DNA of 44,438 nt from JAJFVC01 sp039698075 (GCA_039698075.1 JBDKTJ010000011.1:1-44438), one strand, 5' to 3'; positions 16,114 to 25,051 are shown, counted from the stretch's first letter. Numbers and translations are program-made. The notes: generated by a model not told the origin, from the letters alone.

Positions 16114-16845
16114 TTATCCGATCCACAACCCTTCGAGCCGCACCTGCCAATGGTCGGCGTTGCGATTGAGGTAGTTGATCAATCCGCTGTGCCGCCATTG
16201 TAGCATGCACATCCGCGGTTGGAAGAAGTATCGCATGCCGATTTTCAATTCTCGCTGCGTATCCTTGACCAATCCCTCGTAGCCTTCGGCGATATAATAA
16301 CCCAAATCTTTATAACCCTTCTGCCGGGGGCCAAGCGGACCGGTCACGCACCACACGATCACGCCGGTGCGCGGGTCGACGTTGGTGGCCACGCCGCAAT
16401 GCGTGATCGGACAACCGCACGACATGCCCAACGGCCGACCAATCAGCACGTCGCCCACCTGGACGTCCATTTCCCGCGTAATCATCGGATTGTGTGGAAT
16501 GATGATCTCCCGCGGCCCGGGATCTTCGGGAAAATGCTCCAGATAGAAGTCGATCTCCCGGCCGAGACTGTCGCGCCAACTGGGCGCCGCCGTCGGATGT
16601 TCCGATCTGGCAAAAATTTTGATCTCCTGAGCCGCGGACCCGCAACCGGCTCCGCACGTGGCGCAACCGTCCGATTTTTGCGCCGCCAACGCATCCGAAC
16701 CCTGTCCGACGCGGTCTTTCGACAAATGAATGCAACGGCGGATCAAATCGGGCGACGCGGCCAGCTTCGTGCGAAACTCGTCGCACGTCCGCGACCCGCA
16801 CAACCCGCAATTCAACCCCGGCAACGCAACGTCGATCACTTCCAT
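16114..16845 (-). CDS. Cysteine-rich Fe-S protein of unknown function
   Basis: A predicted soluble 243-residue protein with 12 Cys. The N-terminus has a classic 4Fe-4S motif as in RnfB and corrinoid Fe-S proteins: C13, C16, C21 and C38 (CGLCGSRTC). A second cluster, C61, C64 and C68 (CATCGAGC), follows. The C-terminal domain has VGDVLIGRPLGMSCGCPITHCG (C143, C145, C150), similar to Fe-S proteins of anaerobes I recall as uncharacterised. AGGG seven bases before ATG 16845 supports the start. It is last of a three-gene group with a GTPase and an ABC ATPase. I infer an electron-transfer or metallocluster-handling role; no enzyme function can be assigned. Confidence 0.8.
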   Translation of the reverse strand: MEVIDVALPGLNCGLCGSRTCDEFRTKLAASPDLIRRCIHLSKDRVGQGSDALAAQKSDGCATCGAGCGSAAQEIKIFARSEHPTAAPSWRDSLGREIDFYLEHFPEDPGPREIIIPHNPMITREMDVQVGDVLIGRPLGMSCGCPITHCGVATNVDPRTGVIVWCVTGPLGPRQKGYKDLGYYIAEGYEGLVKDTQRELKIGMRYFFQPRMCMLQWRHSGLINYLNRNADHWQVRLEGLWIG

Positions 16846-16898
16846 CAACGCACCCTTTCTGGATTTTTGGACTTTCGCCCGCCCTGAGCCCTCGCCAT

Positions 16899-17600
16899 TC
16901 ATTCTCCGCGATAAAACACTTGGTTTTCCAACGATCGCACGACGCCGAAATGCGACTGCCAGCCGATGTCCTTCTTGCCGACGCAGATCGTGCACGTGCC
17001 GACCGGCGGATTGCCGCGTAACGCAAGTTGCCCATCCACTTCGGACCAGGCCAACGCCTCGGCCACCAGCGGATCGATGCCGATTCCGTGCAAGGCGTTC
17101 ACCTCGCGGATGCGCACCTGCGGGGCGACGTCTTGAATCCGCGCCCGAAACACCTCGCGTTCGGCCTGCGACACGCGGTCGATCTTCGTAACCACCGCGA
17201 TATCGGCCAACGAAAGCATCGGACCGACCTTCAGCGGCAAATTCATGCCGCTCGTGGCCTCGAGCACGACCATGCCCAGCCCGCCGTTGACATACGGCGA
17301 ACAGCGGAGACACAGCCCGGCCGTCTCGACCAGCAGCATATCGCTCCGGTTGTTGGCCGCCCATTGCAGCGCGTCGCCCAACACCATCACCAAGCAATGG
17401 TCGGGGCACAGTTCGCCGGAATACACTTTCTTCGTGGGGATTCCGAACTCCTGGGCGAGCAATTCGTCCTCGTCGGCATACTGCACGTCCAACTTCAGAA
17501 ACGACACGCGATGACCGGCGTTCAGCAGCTTGCGCGTCATGTGGCGCAAGATCGATGTCTTGCCGGTCGTGGCGGGCCCGGCGCAAATGGCGACTTTCAT
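16899..17600 (-). CDS. HypB/UreG/CooC-like P-loop GTPase, cysteine-rich
   Basis: A 233-residue SIMIBI-class nucleotide-binding protein. The P-loop is GPATTGKTS (8-16), a G3-like ETAG is at 92-95, and a G4-type TKID at 138-141 argues for GTP. Relatives HypB, UreG and CooC insert nickel or activate metalloenzymes. Three Cys pairs, C65/C69, C97/C100 and C203/C206, could bind a metal or cluster at a dimer interface, as in HypB. The start overlaps the upstream ATPase stop (ATGA), showing translational coupling. No hydrogenase, urease or CO dehydrogenase gene is in the window, so the client is unknown. Confidence 0.82.
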   Translation of the reverse strand: MKVAICAGPATTGKTSILRHMTRKLLNAGHRVSFLKLDVQYADEDELLAQEFGIPTKKVYSGELCPDHCLVMVLGDALQWAANNRSDMLLVETAGLCLRCSPYVNGGLGMVVLEATSGMNLPLKVGPMLSLADIAVVTKIDRVSQAEREVFRARIQDVAPQVRIREVNALHGIGIDPLVAEALAWSEVDGQLALRGNPPVGTCTICVGKKDIGWQSHFGVVRSLENQVFYRGE

Positions 17601-18379
17601 GCGACCTCCTTGAGCTCGTCAACCGTCAGGCGGTGACCGTGACGCAGCTTGTCGCGCAAACTCGACAGCGCGTCGTCCAGTTTGTTGACCCGCACCGAGA
17701 CGCATCGCTCTTCGTCGCTGGTCGAAAGCACGTTGCAGATCGACCCGCATTGCATGACGATGCGGAAATCGGACAGCAGCGCGATCCGCGGATCGTGCGT
17801 GACGAAAATGAAAATCTTGCGCCGCTGACGCAACAACTGAATCGCCTTCGACCGGTTGATGCCCGCGTTCTCCACCTCGTCCAGCAACACGACCGGCGTG
17901 CTGCAAATCACCGAGGCGTCGGCGATCAGCAGCGCCCGGGTCTGCCCGCCCGACAGCTCCGTCATGCGGTTGTCCAGGTCGATCGGCTCGCCGGTCAATT
18001 GGTTGGCGAAGTCGATGGCCTCGGCGACCAGATGCCCGGCGTCGTTGTTGCTTTCGCGCACGCGGCAGTGCGTGCTCAGGAACTCGCGCACCGGCAGGTC
18101 CGACAAAAAGGTCGTGTGCTGCGTAATCAAGGCGATCGGATTTTTGGCCGGATTGTAGCGATATTCGACCGGCGCCGGCGCGTCGTTGATCAACACGCGG
18201 CGTCCGCTCGGCGTGTCGCCGTCGGCAAACAACTCGATATCGTTGATGAACGTCGTCTTGCCCGAACCGGTCGGTCCGACGATGCTCACCACCTGCCCCA
18301 TTTGCATGTCGATTCGCTCGAACGGCTCCGGCTGCCCGTCCCGCCCGCGGCCGCGGAGCACGGATATTGTCTGAATCAT
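17597..18379 (-). CDS. Soluble ABC-type ATPase without a permease
   Basis: A 260-residue ABC ATPase: Walker A GPTGSGKTT (35-43), Q-loop Gln87, signature LSGGQTRAL (from 142), Walker B VVLLDEVE (163-170) and switch His195. Residues after Walker B (NAGINRSKAI) differ from the DEPT-D-loop of transporters, and no unpaired permease is nearby. It resembles ABC proteins that act in activation or assembly rather than transport. Position between sbp and cysT could suggest a second sulfate ATPase, but cysA is present and similarity is low. GAGGAG lies about ten bases before ATG 18379. It is coupled to the GTPase gene by a four-base overlap. Confidence 0.82.
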   Translation of the reverse strand: MIQTISVLRGRGRDGQPEPFERIDMQMGQVVSIVGPTGSGKTTFINDIELFADGDTPSGRRVLINDAPAPVEYRYNPAKNPIALITQHTTFLSDLPVREFLSTHCRVRESNNDAGHLVAEAIDFANQLTGEPIDLDNRMTELSGGQTRALLIADASVICSTPVVLLDEVENAGINRSKAIQLLRQRRKIFIFVTHDPRIALLSDFRIVMQCGSICNVLSTSDEERCVSVRVNKLDDALSSLRDKLRHGHRLTVDELKEVA

Positions 18380-18442
18380 TTTTATCTCTCCTCGGAAACA
18401 ACCCCTTGGTTTTCCACCATGGAATGGAACAAAACAACAGCG

Positions 18443-19552
18443 TTATCGCTTCATAATCTGATCGCATACCCCACGATCATTAAAATGCTCCGGCTGGGCC
18501 TTTTCCCAACCGCCGAACACGTCGCCGATCGTAAACAACTCGATCTTCGGAAACTGCTTCAACACGTCCGCCGGCACCGATTTCTCGTCGCGCGGACGGT
18601 AGTAGCGTTTCGCCGCGATGGTCTGCCCTTCCGGCGAATACAGGTATTTCAGATACGCCTCGGCCACTTGGCGCGTGCCGTGTTTGTCGACGTTCTTGTC
18701 CACCACGGCGACGCTCGGCTCCGCCAAAATGCTGATCGAGGGAACCACCGTCTGGAACTTGTCGGCGCCCAACTCTTGAGCCGACAAAAACGCCTCGTTT
18801 TCCCAAGCCAAAAGCACGTCGCCGATGCCGCGCTGCACAAACGTCATCGTCGACCCCCGAGCCCCGGCGTCGAACACTTCGACATGGGCCAAAACCTGCT
18901 GCACAAACTCCTTGGCCTTCTGCTGAGCCTTGGCCACCGCCTCGGCGCTGTTGGGATCGTGCAGCCGCTTCAAATCGCCCAACTCGCGTTTGAGCGCGTA
19001 GCCCCAGGCCGCCAAATAATTCCACCGGGCTCCGCCGGATGTTTTTGGATTCGGCATGATGATCTTCACGCCCGGCTTCACCAGATCGTCCCAGTCCTTG
19101 ATCTGTTTCGGATTTCCCCTGCGAACCAGAAAGACGATCGTCGAGGTGTACGGCGCACTGTTGTCCGGCAACTTCTTCTGCCACCCGTCGGCCAGCAATC
19201 CCGCCTTGCGACGGATCGAATCGACGTCGTAGGCCAGCGCCAGCGTGACCACGTCGGCCGGCAGCCCGGCGATCACGTTGCGCGCCTGCTTGCCCGATCC
19301 GTCGTGCGACATCTTCACGTTCACCGTCTGACCGGTCTTCTTCGCCCAGTAGGTTTTGAAGGCCTTGTTGAAGTCGGCGTACAATTCGCGCGTCGGATCG
19401 TAGGAGACGTTCAACAACTGAATGGGCTCGGCCGCGATCGACTCCGGCCCGTCCGCCTTCGCGTCCGACGGTTTTTGGCCCCCCCAAACCGCCGCCGAAA
19501 CGGCAATCGCCGCAACTCCCAACCAACCGGTCGTTTTTCGACAAAATCGCAT
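18443..19552 (-). CDS. sbp: Periplasmic sulfate-binding protein
   Basis: A 369-residue substrate-binding protein for the CysTWA importer. A signal peptide covers about residues 1-25. The sulfate-family hallmark NVSYDPTREL is at 48-57, and GARWNYLAAWGYAL and DVLLAWENEA are also conserved. Start ATG 19552 has GGAGGA eight bases upstream. It is the first gene of the operon and lies 240 bp from the divergent sigma-54 activator. The family also includes thiosulfate binders, so the substrate preference is not fixed by sequence alone. Confidence 0.94.
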   Translation of the reverse strand: MRFCRKTTGWLGVAAIAVSAAVWGGQKPSDAKADGPESIAAEPIQLLNVSYDPTRELYADFNKAFKTYWAKKTGQTVNVKMSHDGSGKQARNVIAGLPADVVTLALAYDVDSIRRKAGLLADGWQKKLPDNSAPYTSTIVFLVRRGNPKQIKDWDDLVKPGVKIIMPNPKTSGGARWNYLAAWGYALKRELGDLKRLHDPNSAEAVAKAQQKAKEFVQQVLAHVEVFDAGARGSTMTFVQRGIGDVLLAWENEAFLSAQELGADKFQTVVPSISILAEPSVAVVDKNVDKHGTRQVAEAYLKYLYSPEGQTIAAKRYYRPRDEKSVPADVLKQFPKIELFTIGDVFGGWEKAQPEHFNDRGVCDQIMKR

Positions 19553-19715
19553 TCTGGCTGTCCTCCGTGGCGTGAAATCCCGTGTGAACGATGATCGATG
19601 CAGTCCATCTCGGTCGCAACTCGCGTGCCACAGTTCCGATTGTCTACTTTCGGCGACCCAATGGGTTGTCTGCGTAACACAGGAAGACCTGACCGGCCGT
19701 CTCCGTGAAATAACC

Positions 19716-19744
19716 TGGACCGTGGCCGTGCCATTTGCTAGAAT
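19716..19744 (+). promoter_or_regulatory. Promoter for the GAF sigma-54 activator
   Basis: TAGAAT (19739-19744) is preceded by TGC (extended -10, TGCTAGAAT) and, 17 bp upstream, by TGGACC (19716-19721), matching TTGACA at four of six positions. The leader to ATG 19793 would be about 42 nt. Confidence 0.5.
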
Positions 19745-19792
19745 ATCCGTCATTGTGCATTGTCCAACCCGACCGTTCCCCAAGAAACCAAC

Positions 19793-21409
19793 ATGGACGC
19801 TCTCCAATCCCTGCTTCTCGACGTCTGGCGCGAGGCGTGCCGACATATCGACATCCAACAGTCGACCGCCGGCATCACCGCCCTGTTGGCTCCGCACGTC
19901 CCGGTCGACCAATTGTTCGTCCGCCGCCTCGATCCCGCCCGATCGTGCCTCGAAACCGTCGCCGTCGCCGCAACGACCGACGCGGATCGTCCAAACCACG
20001 AGACCCGACAAAACATCGCCTCCGACGCCATGAAGTCGCTGCTGACCTGGTGCCGCCATCAAAAAATCCTGCACCGGCGACAATCCACCAGCCCGCCGGC
20101 CAAGTTGCTGTTCTCCGCGATCGACGGCGACGCGATGGCCGGACCGCTCGGCGATCCGTCCAACCCCAGCGGCGTCTTGATCCTGTCGGCGTCGCCCGAC
20201 CGTCCGTTCGACCCGTCGCACGTCGAACTCGTCCAACAACTGCTGGAGCCCTTTTCGGCGGCGCTCGACAACGACCTCCGGGTGCGCCGCGTGACCACGC
20301 TGAGCGAGGCCGCCGAGGCCGACAAACAATCGTTGCTCAACCGGCTGGGCCGCAAGTCGCTCGGCGACACGATCGTCGGCGTCGACTCCGGGCTGCAAGC
20401 CGTCATGCAGCGTGTCGAGCTGGTCGCGCCGTCCGACGCCCCCGTGTTGATTTTCGGCGAGACCGGCACCGGAAAGGAACTGATCGCCAGGGCCATCCAT
20501 CACCGCTCGTCACGACGCGACGGGCCGTTCGATCGCGTCAACTGCGGTGCGATTCCGCCCGAACTGATCGACTCGCAACTGTTCGGCCACGAACGAGGCG
20601 CGTTCACCGGCGCGGTCGAATCGCGACGCGGCTGGTTCGAGCGCGCCCACGGCGGCACGCTGTTTCTCGACGAAATCGGCGAACTGCCGCTGGCCGCCCA
20701 GGTGCGCATGTTGCGCATCTTGCAGGACGGCTGGATGGAGCGCGTCGGCGGCGAAAAATCGATCCACGTCGACGTGCGCATCATCGCCGCCACGCACCGC
20801 GACCTGGCCTCAATGGTCGCCGACGGACGATTCCGCGAAGACCTCTGGTATCGGATCGCGATATTCCCGATCGTGCTGCCGCCGCTGCGCGAACGGCGCG
20901 AAGACATCGCCCATCTGGCGACGCATTTCGCCCAAAAAGCCGCCACGCGATTCGGACTGGCCCCCGCCTCGCCCACCGGCGACGACCTCGCGCTGCTGCG
21001 ACAATACGACTGGCCGGGCAACGTCCGCGAGTTGGGCGCCGTGATCGACCGCGCAGCCATCCTCGGCGACGGCAAACGATTGGACGTCGCCACGGCGCTG
21101 GGCGTCGACGCCTCGTCTCACGCCGGACCCGTGAAAGACGACTCGAGCAACGGATCGTCGCCCGCCTCGCCGCAAGATGAGCCGCTGTTTCTTCCAACGC
21201 AGGAAAAGCCGATCGAATCGCTCGACGACGCCGTGCGACGCCACATCGAATCGGCGCTGCGCATCACGCTGGGACGCATCGAAGGCCGTTACGGCGCCGC
21301 CGCGCTGTTGAAAATCAATCCGCACACCCTCCGGGCAAAAATGCGAAAGCTCGGCATCGATTGGGCCCGGTTCCGAAACGACGCGAAAAATCCGCCGCAC
21401 GAAGGCTAA
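19793..21409 (+). CDS. Sigma-54-dependent activator with N-terminal GAF-like domain
   Basis: A 538-residue bacterial enhancer-binding protein. Residues ~1-170 form a GAF-like sensor, the AAA+ domain spans ~190-430 (Walker A GETGTGKE near 222; the sigma-54-contacting GAFTGA near 268; LFLDEIGEL), and a Fis-type helix-turn-helix ends the protein (AAALLKINPHTLRAKMRKLGI). A signal binding to GAF would free it to open sigma-54 promoters. Being divergent from sbp, it may regulate the sulfate/trio operon, but I found no convincing -24/-12 element in the 240 bp. ATG 19793 was chosen; TTG 19760 is also in frame. Confidence 0.9.
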   Translation: MDALQSLLLDVWREACRHIDIQQSTAGITALLAPHVPVDQLFVRRLDPARSCLETVAVAATTDADRPNHETRQNIASDAMKSLLTWCRHQKILHRRQSTSPPAKLLFSAIDGDAMAGPLGDPSNPSGVLILSASPDRPFDPSHVELVQQLLEPFSAALDNDLRVRRVTTLSEAAEADKQSLLNRLGRKSLGDTIVGVDSGLQAVMQRVELVAPSDAPVLIFGETGTGKELIARAIHHRSSRRDGPFDRVNCGAIPPELIDSQLFGHERGAFTGAVESRRGWFERAHGGTLFLDEIGELPLAAQVRMLRILQDGWMERVGGEKSIHVDVRIIAATHRDLASMVADGRFREDLWYRIAIFPIVLPPLRERREDIAHLATHFAQKAATRFGLAPASPTGDDLALLRQYDWPGNVRELGAVIDRAAILGDGKRLDVATALGVDASSHAGPVKDDSSNGSSPASPQDEPLFLPTQEKPIESLDDAVRRHIESALRITLGRIEGRYGAAALLKINPHTLRAKMRKLGIDWARFRNDAKNPPHEG

Positions 21410-21487
21410 GACGCCGCCGCCCCGATCGCGTCTCGAAATACGTTGCGGAACTTGCCGACCCACGACTCGTTCGGCATCGGGCCCGCC

Positions 21488-24400
21488 TCATTCCAGTCCC
21501 AGCGCGCCGGACGGCGGAATGTCGACGCCGGGCGTGCTGTTCAAACGTCCTTTCGGCAAGAATCGCGGCTCGACGACGAAACCGACCCCAAAGTCTTTTC
21601 TCGCGGCGTCGACCGTGAATCCGGCGCTGATCAGCAGCGACTCGCCGATCCGCGTGATGCTGAAGTTTTGGCCCACGTAAGGCTGCTTGCCGACGTTGAT
21701 CGATGCGCCGAACGTGGACATCCATTTCGGACTCATCCGGTATGAATACGACAGCGAGATGACCTCGTTGAGCAAATTGGTCGGCCCTTCGATGATTCGG
21801 AATCCGGCGTACAGACTGCCGCGCGGCGGGCGCGTCAAGAATCCGCCCACGCTGATGATCTTCTGGCCCTGATCGAAAAAGTCGAACACGGCGTCGCTCA
21901 AAAGCGTCAGCCGGTCGCCGACGTGCCATCGGAAATTGTAATCCAAAAGACCCGCCACCGTCCCGAAGTTGTCGTCGTCGGGGTCCGGGAACAAAGTCAT
22001 GTGCGTGTCGAATGTGACCCAGTCGATGATTTGCTGGTTTTGGATCGGGCCGCGTTTGGTTTGCCATTTTTGTTCCACGCCGAGCCGCAGGGCCGTCAAA
22101 TCGTCGGCGATTTCCGTGCTCGGCGACGTAACCCAATTTTGCAGCCCGCTCCGCAAGGCGTAATAGCGCTCGTCAAACTTCGGCAAATACGGCGCGCCGG
22201 TCGGCGTCAGCATCATCGAAGGCAGCCCGAACGTCGTCGTCAAAAACCGCCGCCGAAACGCTTCGACCGAATCGTCGTCCAACGGATCGTACAACGGCAG
22301 CTCGTCCAGGTGGCGATTCGCCCGAGCGATCGAGAACTCGGCGTCGAACACGACCTTGTGCGCGATGCCGTGGACGTTCAATAAATCGCTCTCAAACGTC
22401 GGATCGACGCGCCACATCGGCAAACTCGAACGCAACCCCAACTGTCCCCACGCGCGGTCCAACGGCTCGCCGTTGACGTCCTCGCCCCAGTGAGCCAGCT
22501 CGCCCATCGCATACGGCACGATCTTGACCGCGCCCAACTGGAACGGCCAATCGATCTCCTGCCGAGTGGCCAGGCGCTCGCCGCTGCGATCGCCGACTTC
22601 CCACGGCAGATAGTTGAACGGGCCGGCCGCGCCGGTGACCGCGCCCACCGAGACATTTTTCGGCACGTCGGTCCGCTCGAACTCCGCATAGGCCAAGTTC
22701 GAGTGCTCGTACCAGGTGAACGTGTCTTGCAACACCGATTGGCCCAGCCAAAAATGGTCGAGCCGCGGGAGCCAGTTCGTCTGCGTGAAGAAATCGTTCA
22801 CCCGGTAGTCGGCCGAAAGGCTCAGCGAGCGATTCTCGTCGATCCGCTTCAACTCCAGACCGGTCGTCTCATCCTTCTGCGTCTCCCAGTCGCGTTTGTA
22901 ATACTCCTCCAAAAAGTTTCGGTCGCTCAGCCAGCCGACCTCGGCGGTCAATTGGAAATCGTACGGCAACTGCTCGCGGTGCTGCCAGAACAGGCGATAG
23001 CGATAGTCTTTTTCCAGCGGCACGTCGCGGCGCTGCTCGCCCAAATCGTCGGTGCCCCGATCCTGAATTCCCCAATAGCTGAGCCGTCCGTCCGTCGGAC
23101 CGCCCAGCCCGAAAAAGTCCGGCCGATCGTAGGTGAATTTGCCGCCGTAGCCGAACCCTCGCTTGCTCAGATAGTCCAGGTCCACGTCGAAGTCCGTGCC
23201 CTTCGGCTTGTTCCGGACGCCCAGCAATTGGTAGCCGTTCCAGTGCGTGATCACTTGCGTGCCGAAAACGTTGCCGTTTTTGATCTGCGCCTGGCGAATG
23301 TAAAAGGTCGGATCCTCCAGATCGAAGCTCATCCGCGGCCAGTAGAAGATCGGAACCGGCCCGGCGTACACGAAATTGCTGTCGGCCGTGGCCGTTTGCT
23401 GACGATCGACGATCGGCTGTCCGGTGTTCGGATTCACCTGCTGCTGACCGGTGGCCGGATCGATCACCGGCACTTGCAGATCCTCAAAATAAATATCGCC
23501 GGCCTGCACGCGATAGCCCGGCTCCTCCATGCGGCTCGAGGTCAGAAACGCCCGTTGGCCGCGATACCGATCCTCGGCGGTCTGCTGCAACACGTCGGCG
23601 TGCAGACGCAGCAGCCCGGCGTAGTTGCGCATCGGCGTGAGCAGATCGGCGTTTAGAATGACGCCGACGCGGTTCGGCACGTCGTAGTACATCCGGTCGG
23701 CGCGGATCGTCCGCTCGCCGTGCCGAAACACCACGTTGCCTTCCAAATAAAACTCCAACGGAATTCGCTGATCCTGCATCTCGCCGGCTTGCAGCGACGG
23801 CTCCTTCGTCCCCGCCGTCCAAAGCACCAACCGATCGGCCGAAGCGTCGATCGTGCCGACCGGCCCCATGTTTTTCATCTCCAATCCATCGATAAGCACG
23901 TTCACGCCCGAATCGATCGTTCCGATCCATCGCGTGCCGGTGTGATCGGGGAACCATTGGATTTGAAGAGGCACGTCGCTCCGCGGGAAGACCCGAATCC
24001 GTCGCGCGCCGGACGTCAAGGCGTCGGCCTCGCCCGGCCGCGGAACCGGCGCGAGAATCGGCGACGGCGCACTAGGCCGAGTCGTCGGCAGCGGCGACGA
24101 ACCCGCCGGCGTCGTGGCCGATCCGGTCGTCGGCGCAGGGGCGGCCGCAATGGTCGTCGAACCCGTCGGGCTGACGAATTGCGACGGCGTGACGCGGCCG
24201 CGCCAACCGTCGGCGCCCGCGACAGGATTCCGTCTCGCCATGCCGCGCAGATAGATCGGCGGCGTCTCGTTCGGTTTGCCCGCCAGCAAGTTCGCGCGGA
24301 CCGTCACGCCCGCCCCGCTCCAAAATCGTCCGAGCCAGGCCCGATCCGTCATCTCGGCGGCCGAGCTTGCCTCCGCCCACGAAAGTTTCACGTCGCCTTC

Positions 24401-24736
24401 GAGATACGCGATCACTTTCTGTTGCCGCGGCGCCAGATCGCTGGTGCGATCGATCCACAACACGGCCTCGCGGCACCGCGCCAAACCGCGTCCCTGTTGA
24501 ATCACGCAATCGCCGCGCAGCACCCACACCTCATACAAGCCGACTTCCCACTGGTTGCCTGCCTGGGCCGTCACCACGATGGGATCGGTTTCGCTCCAGG
24601 TGGGCATCTCGACGTCGGCCAGCGTCGGAGCCGCCGCCAACCACACCAACAGCAGCGTCAGCCAACGGAAACCGCCGCGCGCAGCCGCCCCCGATGCGCA
24701 AACCCCAAGCGGTGCGCAGCAAGAGCGGGCCTGCAT
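21488..24736 (-). CDS. lptD: LptD-like outer-membrane LPS assembly protein
   Basis: A predicted 1082-residue outer-membrane protein that would insert lipopolysaccharide. A hydrophobic signal segment (WLTLLLVWLAAAPTLA) is followed by an OstA/LptA-like module (LRGDCVIQQG to VIAYLEGDVKL), a Pro/Thr/Ser linker of about 50 residues, a second OstA-like module (VNVLIDGLEM to FYLEGNVVFRHGERTIRADRM), and a long barrel rich in aromatic strands ending LGLE. It is longer than E. coli LptD (about 780), mainly from the duplicated N-terminal module and linker. The start is uncertain: ATG 24736 gives a clean signal peptide, TTG 24799 adds 21 residues. Probably monocistronic. Confidence 0.88.
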   Translation of the reverse strand: MQARSCCAPLGVCASGAAARGGFRWLTLLLVWLAAAPTLADVEMPTWSETDPIVVTAQAGNQWEVGLYEVWVLRGDCVIQQGRGLARCREAVLWIDRTSDLAPRQQKVIAYLEGDVKLSWAEASSAAEMTDRAWLGRFWSGAGVTVRANLLAGKPNETPPIYLRGMARRNPVAGADGWRGRVTPSQFVSPTGSTTIAAAPAPTTGSATTPAGSSPLPTTRPSAPSPILAPVPRPGEADALTSGARRIRVFPRSDVPLQIQWFPDHTGTRWIGTIDSGVNVLIDGLEMKNMGPVGTIDASADRLVLWTAGTKEPSLQAGEMQDQRIPLEFYLEGNVVFRHGERTIRADRMYYDVPNRVGVILNADLLTPMRNYAGLLRLHADVLQQTAEDRYRGQRAFLTSSRMEEPGYRVQAGDIYFEDLQVPVIDPATGQQQVNPNTGQPIVDRQQTATADSNFVYAGPVPIFYWPRMSFDLEDPTFYIRQAQIKNGNVFGTQVITHWNGYQLLGVRNKPKGTDFDVDLDYLSKRGFGYGGKFTYDRPDFFGLGGPTDGRLSYWGIQDRGTDDLGEQRRDVPLEKDYRYRLFWQHREQLPYDFQLTAEVGWLSDRNFLEEYYKRDWETQKDETTGLELKRIDENRSLSLSADYRVNDFFTQTNWLPRLDHFWLGQSVLQDTFTWYEHSNLAYAEFERTDVPKNVSVGAVTGAAGPFNYLPWEVGDRSGERLATRQEIDWPFQLGAVKIVPYAMGELAHWGEDVNGEPLDRAWGQLGLRSSLPMWRVDPTFESDLLNVHGIAHKVVFDAEFSIARANRHLDELPLYDPLDDDSVEAFRRRFLTTTFGLPSMMLTPTGAPYLPKFDERYYALRSGLQNWVTSPSTEIADDLTALRLGVEQKWQTKRGPIQNQQIIDWVTFDTHMTLFPDPDDDNFGTVAGLLDYNFRWHVGDRLTLLSDAVFDFFDQGQKIISVGGFLTRPPRGSLYAGFRIIEGPTNLLNEVISLSYSYRMSPKWMSTFGASINVGKQPYVGQNFSITRIGESLLISAGFTVDAARKDFGVGFVVEPRFLPKGRLNSTPGVDIPPSGALGLE

Positions 24737-24823
24737 CTGGCCGATTCGTGTCAGCAGAGTAGCATCCTCGCGTTGAATGAGAACCTGGAGGGGGCGCAAA
24801 ATCGCCCAATTTCAGGCGGGCGG

Positions 24824-24852
24824 ATTATAGGAGGACCCGTCCAACGGATCAA
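24824..24852 (-). promoter_or_regulatory. Promoter for lptD
   Basis: A perfect TATAAT (24824-24829, minus strand) lies 17 bp from TTGATC (24847-24852). Transcription would start near 24817, upstream of both candidate lptD starts. Confidence 0.6.
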
Positions 24853-24880
24853 GGTGGATTCACCAAGATAACCGGCAACA

Positions 24881-24905
24881 TAAGTTGTTGTCCAAAAACA
24901 ACTTA
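24881..24905. repeat. Perfect 9-bp inverted repeat, possible operator
   Basis: TAAGTTGTT (24881-24889) and AACAACTTA (24897-24905) are exact inverted arms around a 7-base spacer. The A/T-rich palindrome is about 30 bp upstream of the lptD -35 and 150 bp upstream of the DUF2007 gene. It looks more like a protein-binding site than a terminator, as no T-run follows on either strand. Confidence 0.4.
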
Positions 24906-25051
24906 CGCACTGTCAAAAGGAATCCAACCCGCCAAATATAGGGAGCGATTGAAGAAAACCGCATTGAAAGCCTTGCGTTTGAGTGGTAGGGTTGTTGTTG
25001 GATGGCCCGATTTCAACGTCAGACGAAGCACCCCCCCTTTTTTGACGAATC

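Noticed and set aside
17555..19594. A 679-codon plus-strand frame over the ABC ATPase and sbp
   Set aside because: Shadow of well-supported minus-strand genes; no recognisable motif.
19553..19792. Sigma-54 (-24/-12) promoter between sbp and the activator
   Set aside because: No GG-N10-GC pair with acceptable flanks was found on either strand, so control of the sulfate operon by the activator remains a guess from position.
18443..20503. A 686-residue protein extending sbp upstream
   Set aside because: The extension runs antisense over the sigma-54 activator; sbp has a signal peptide and a strong ribosome site at 19552.
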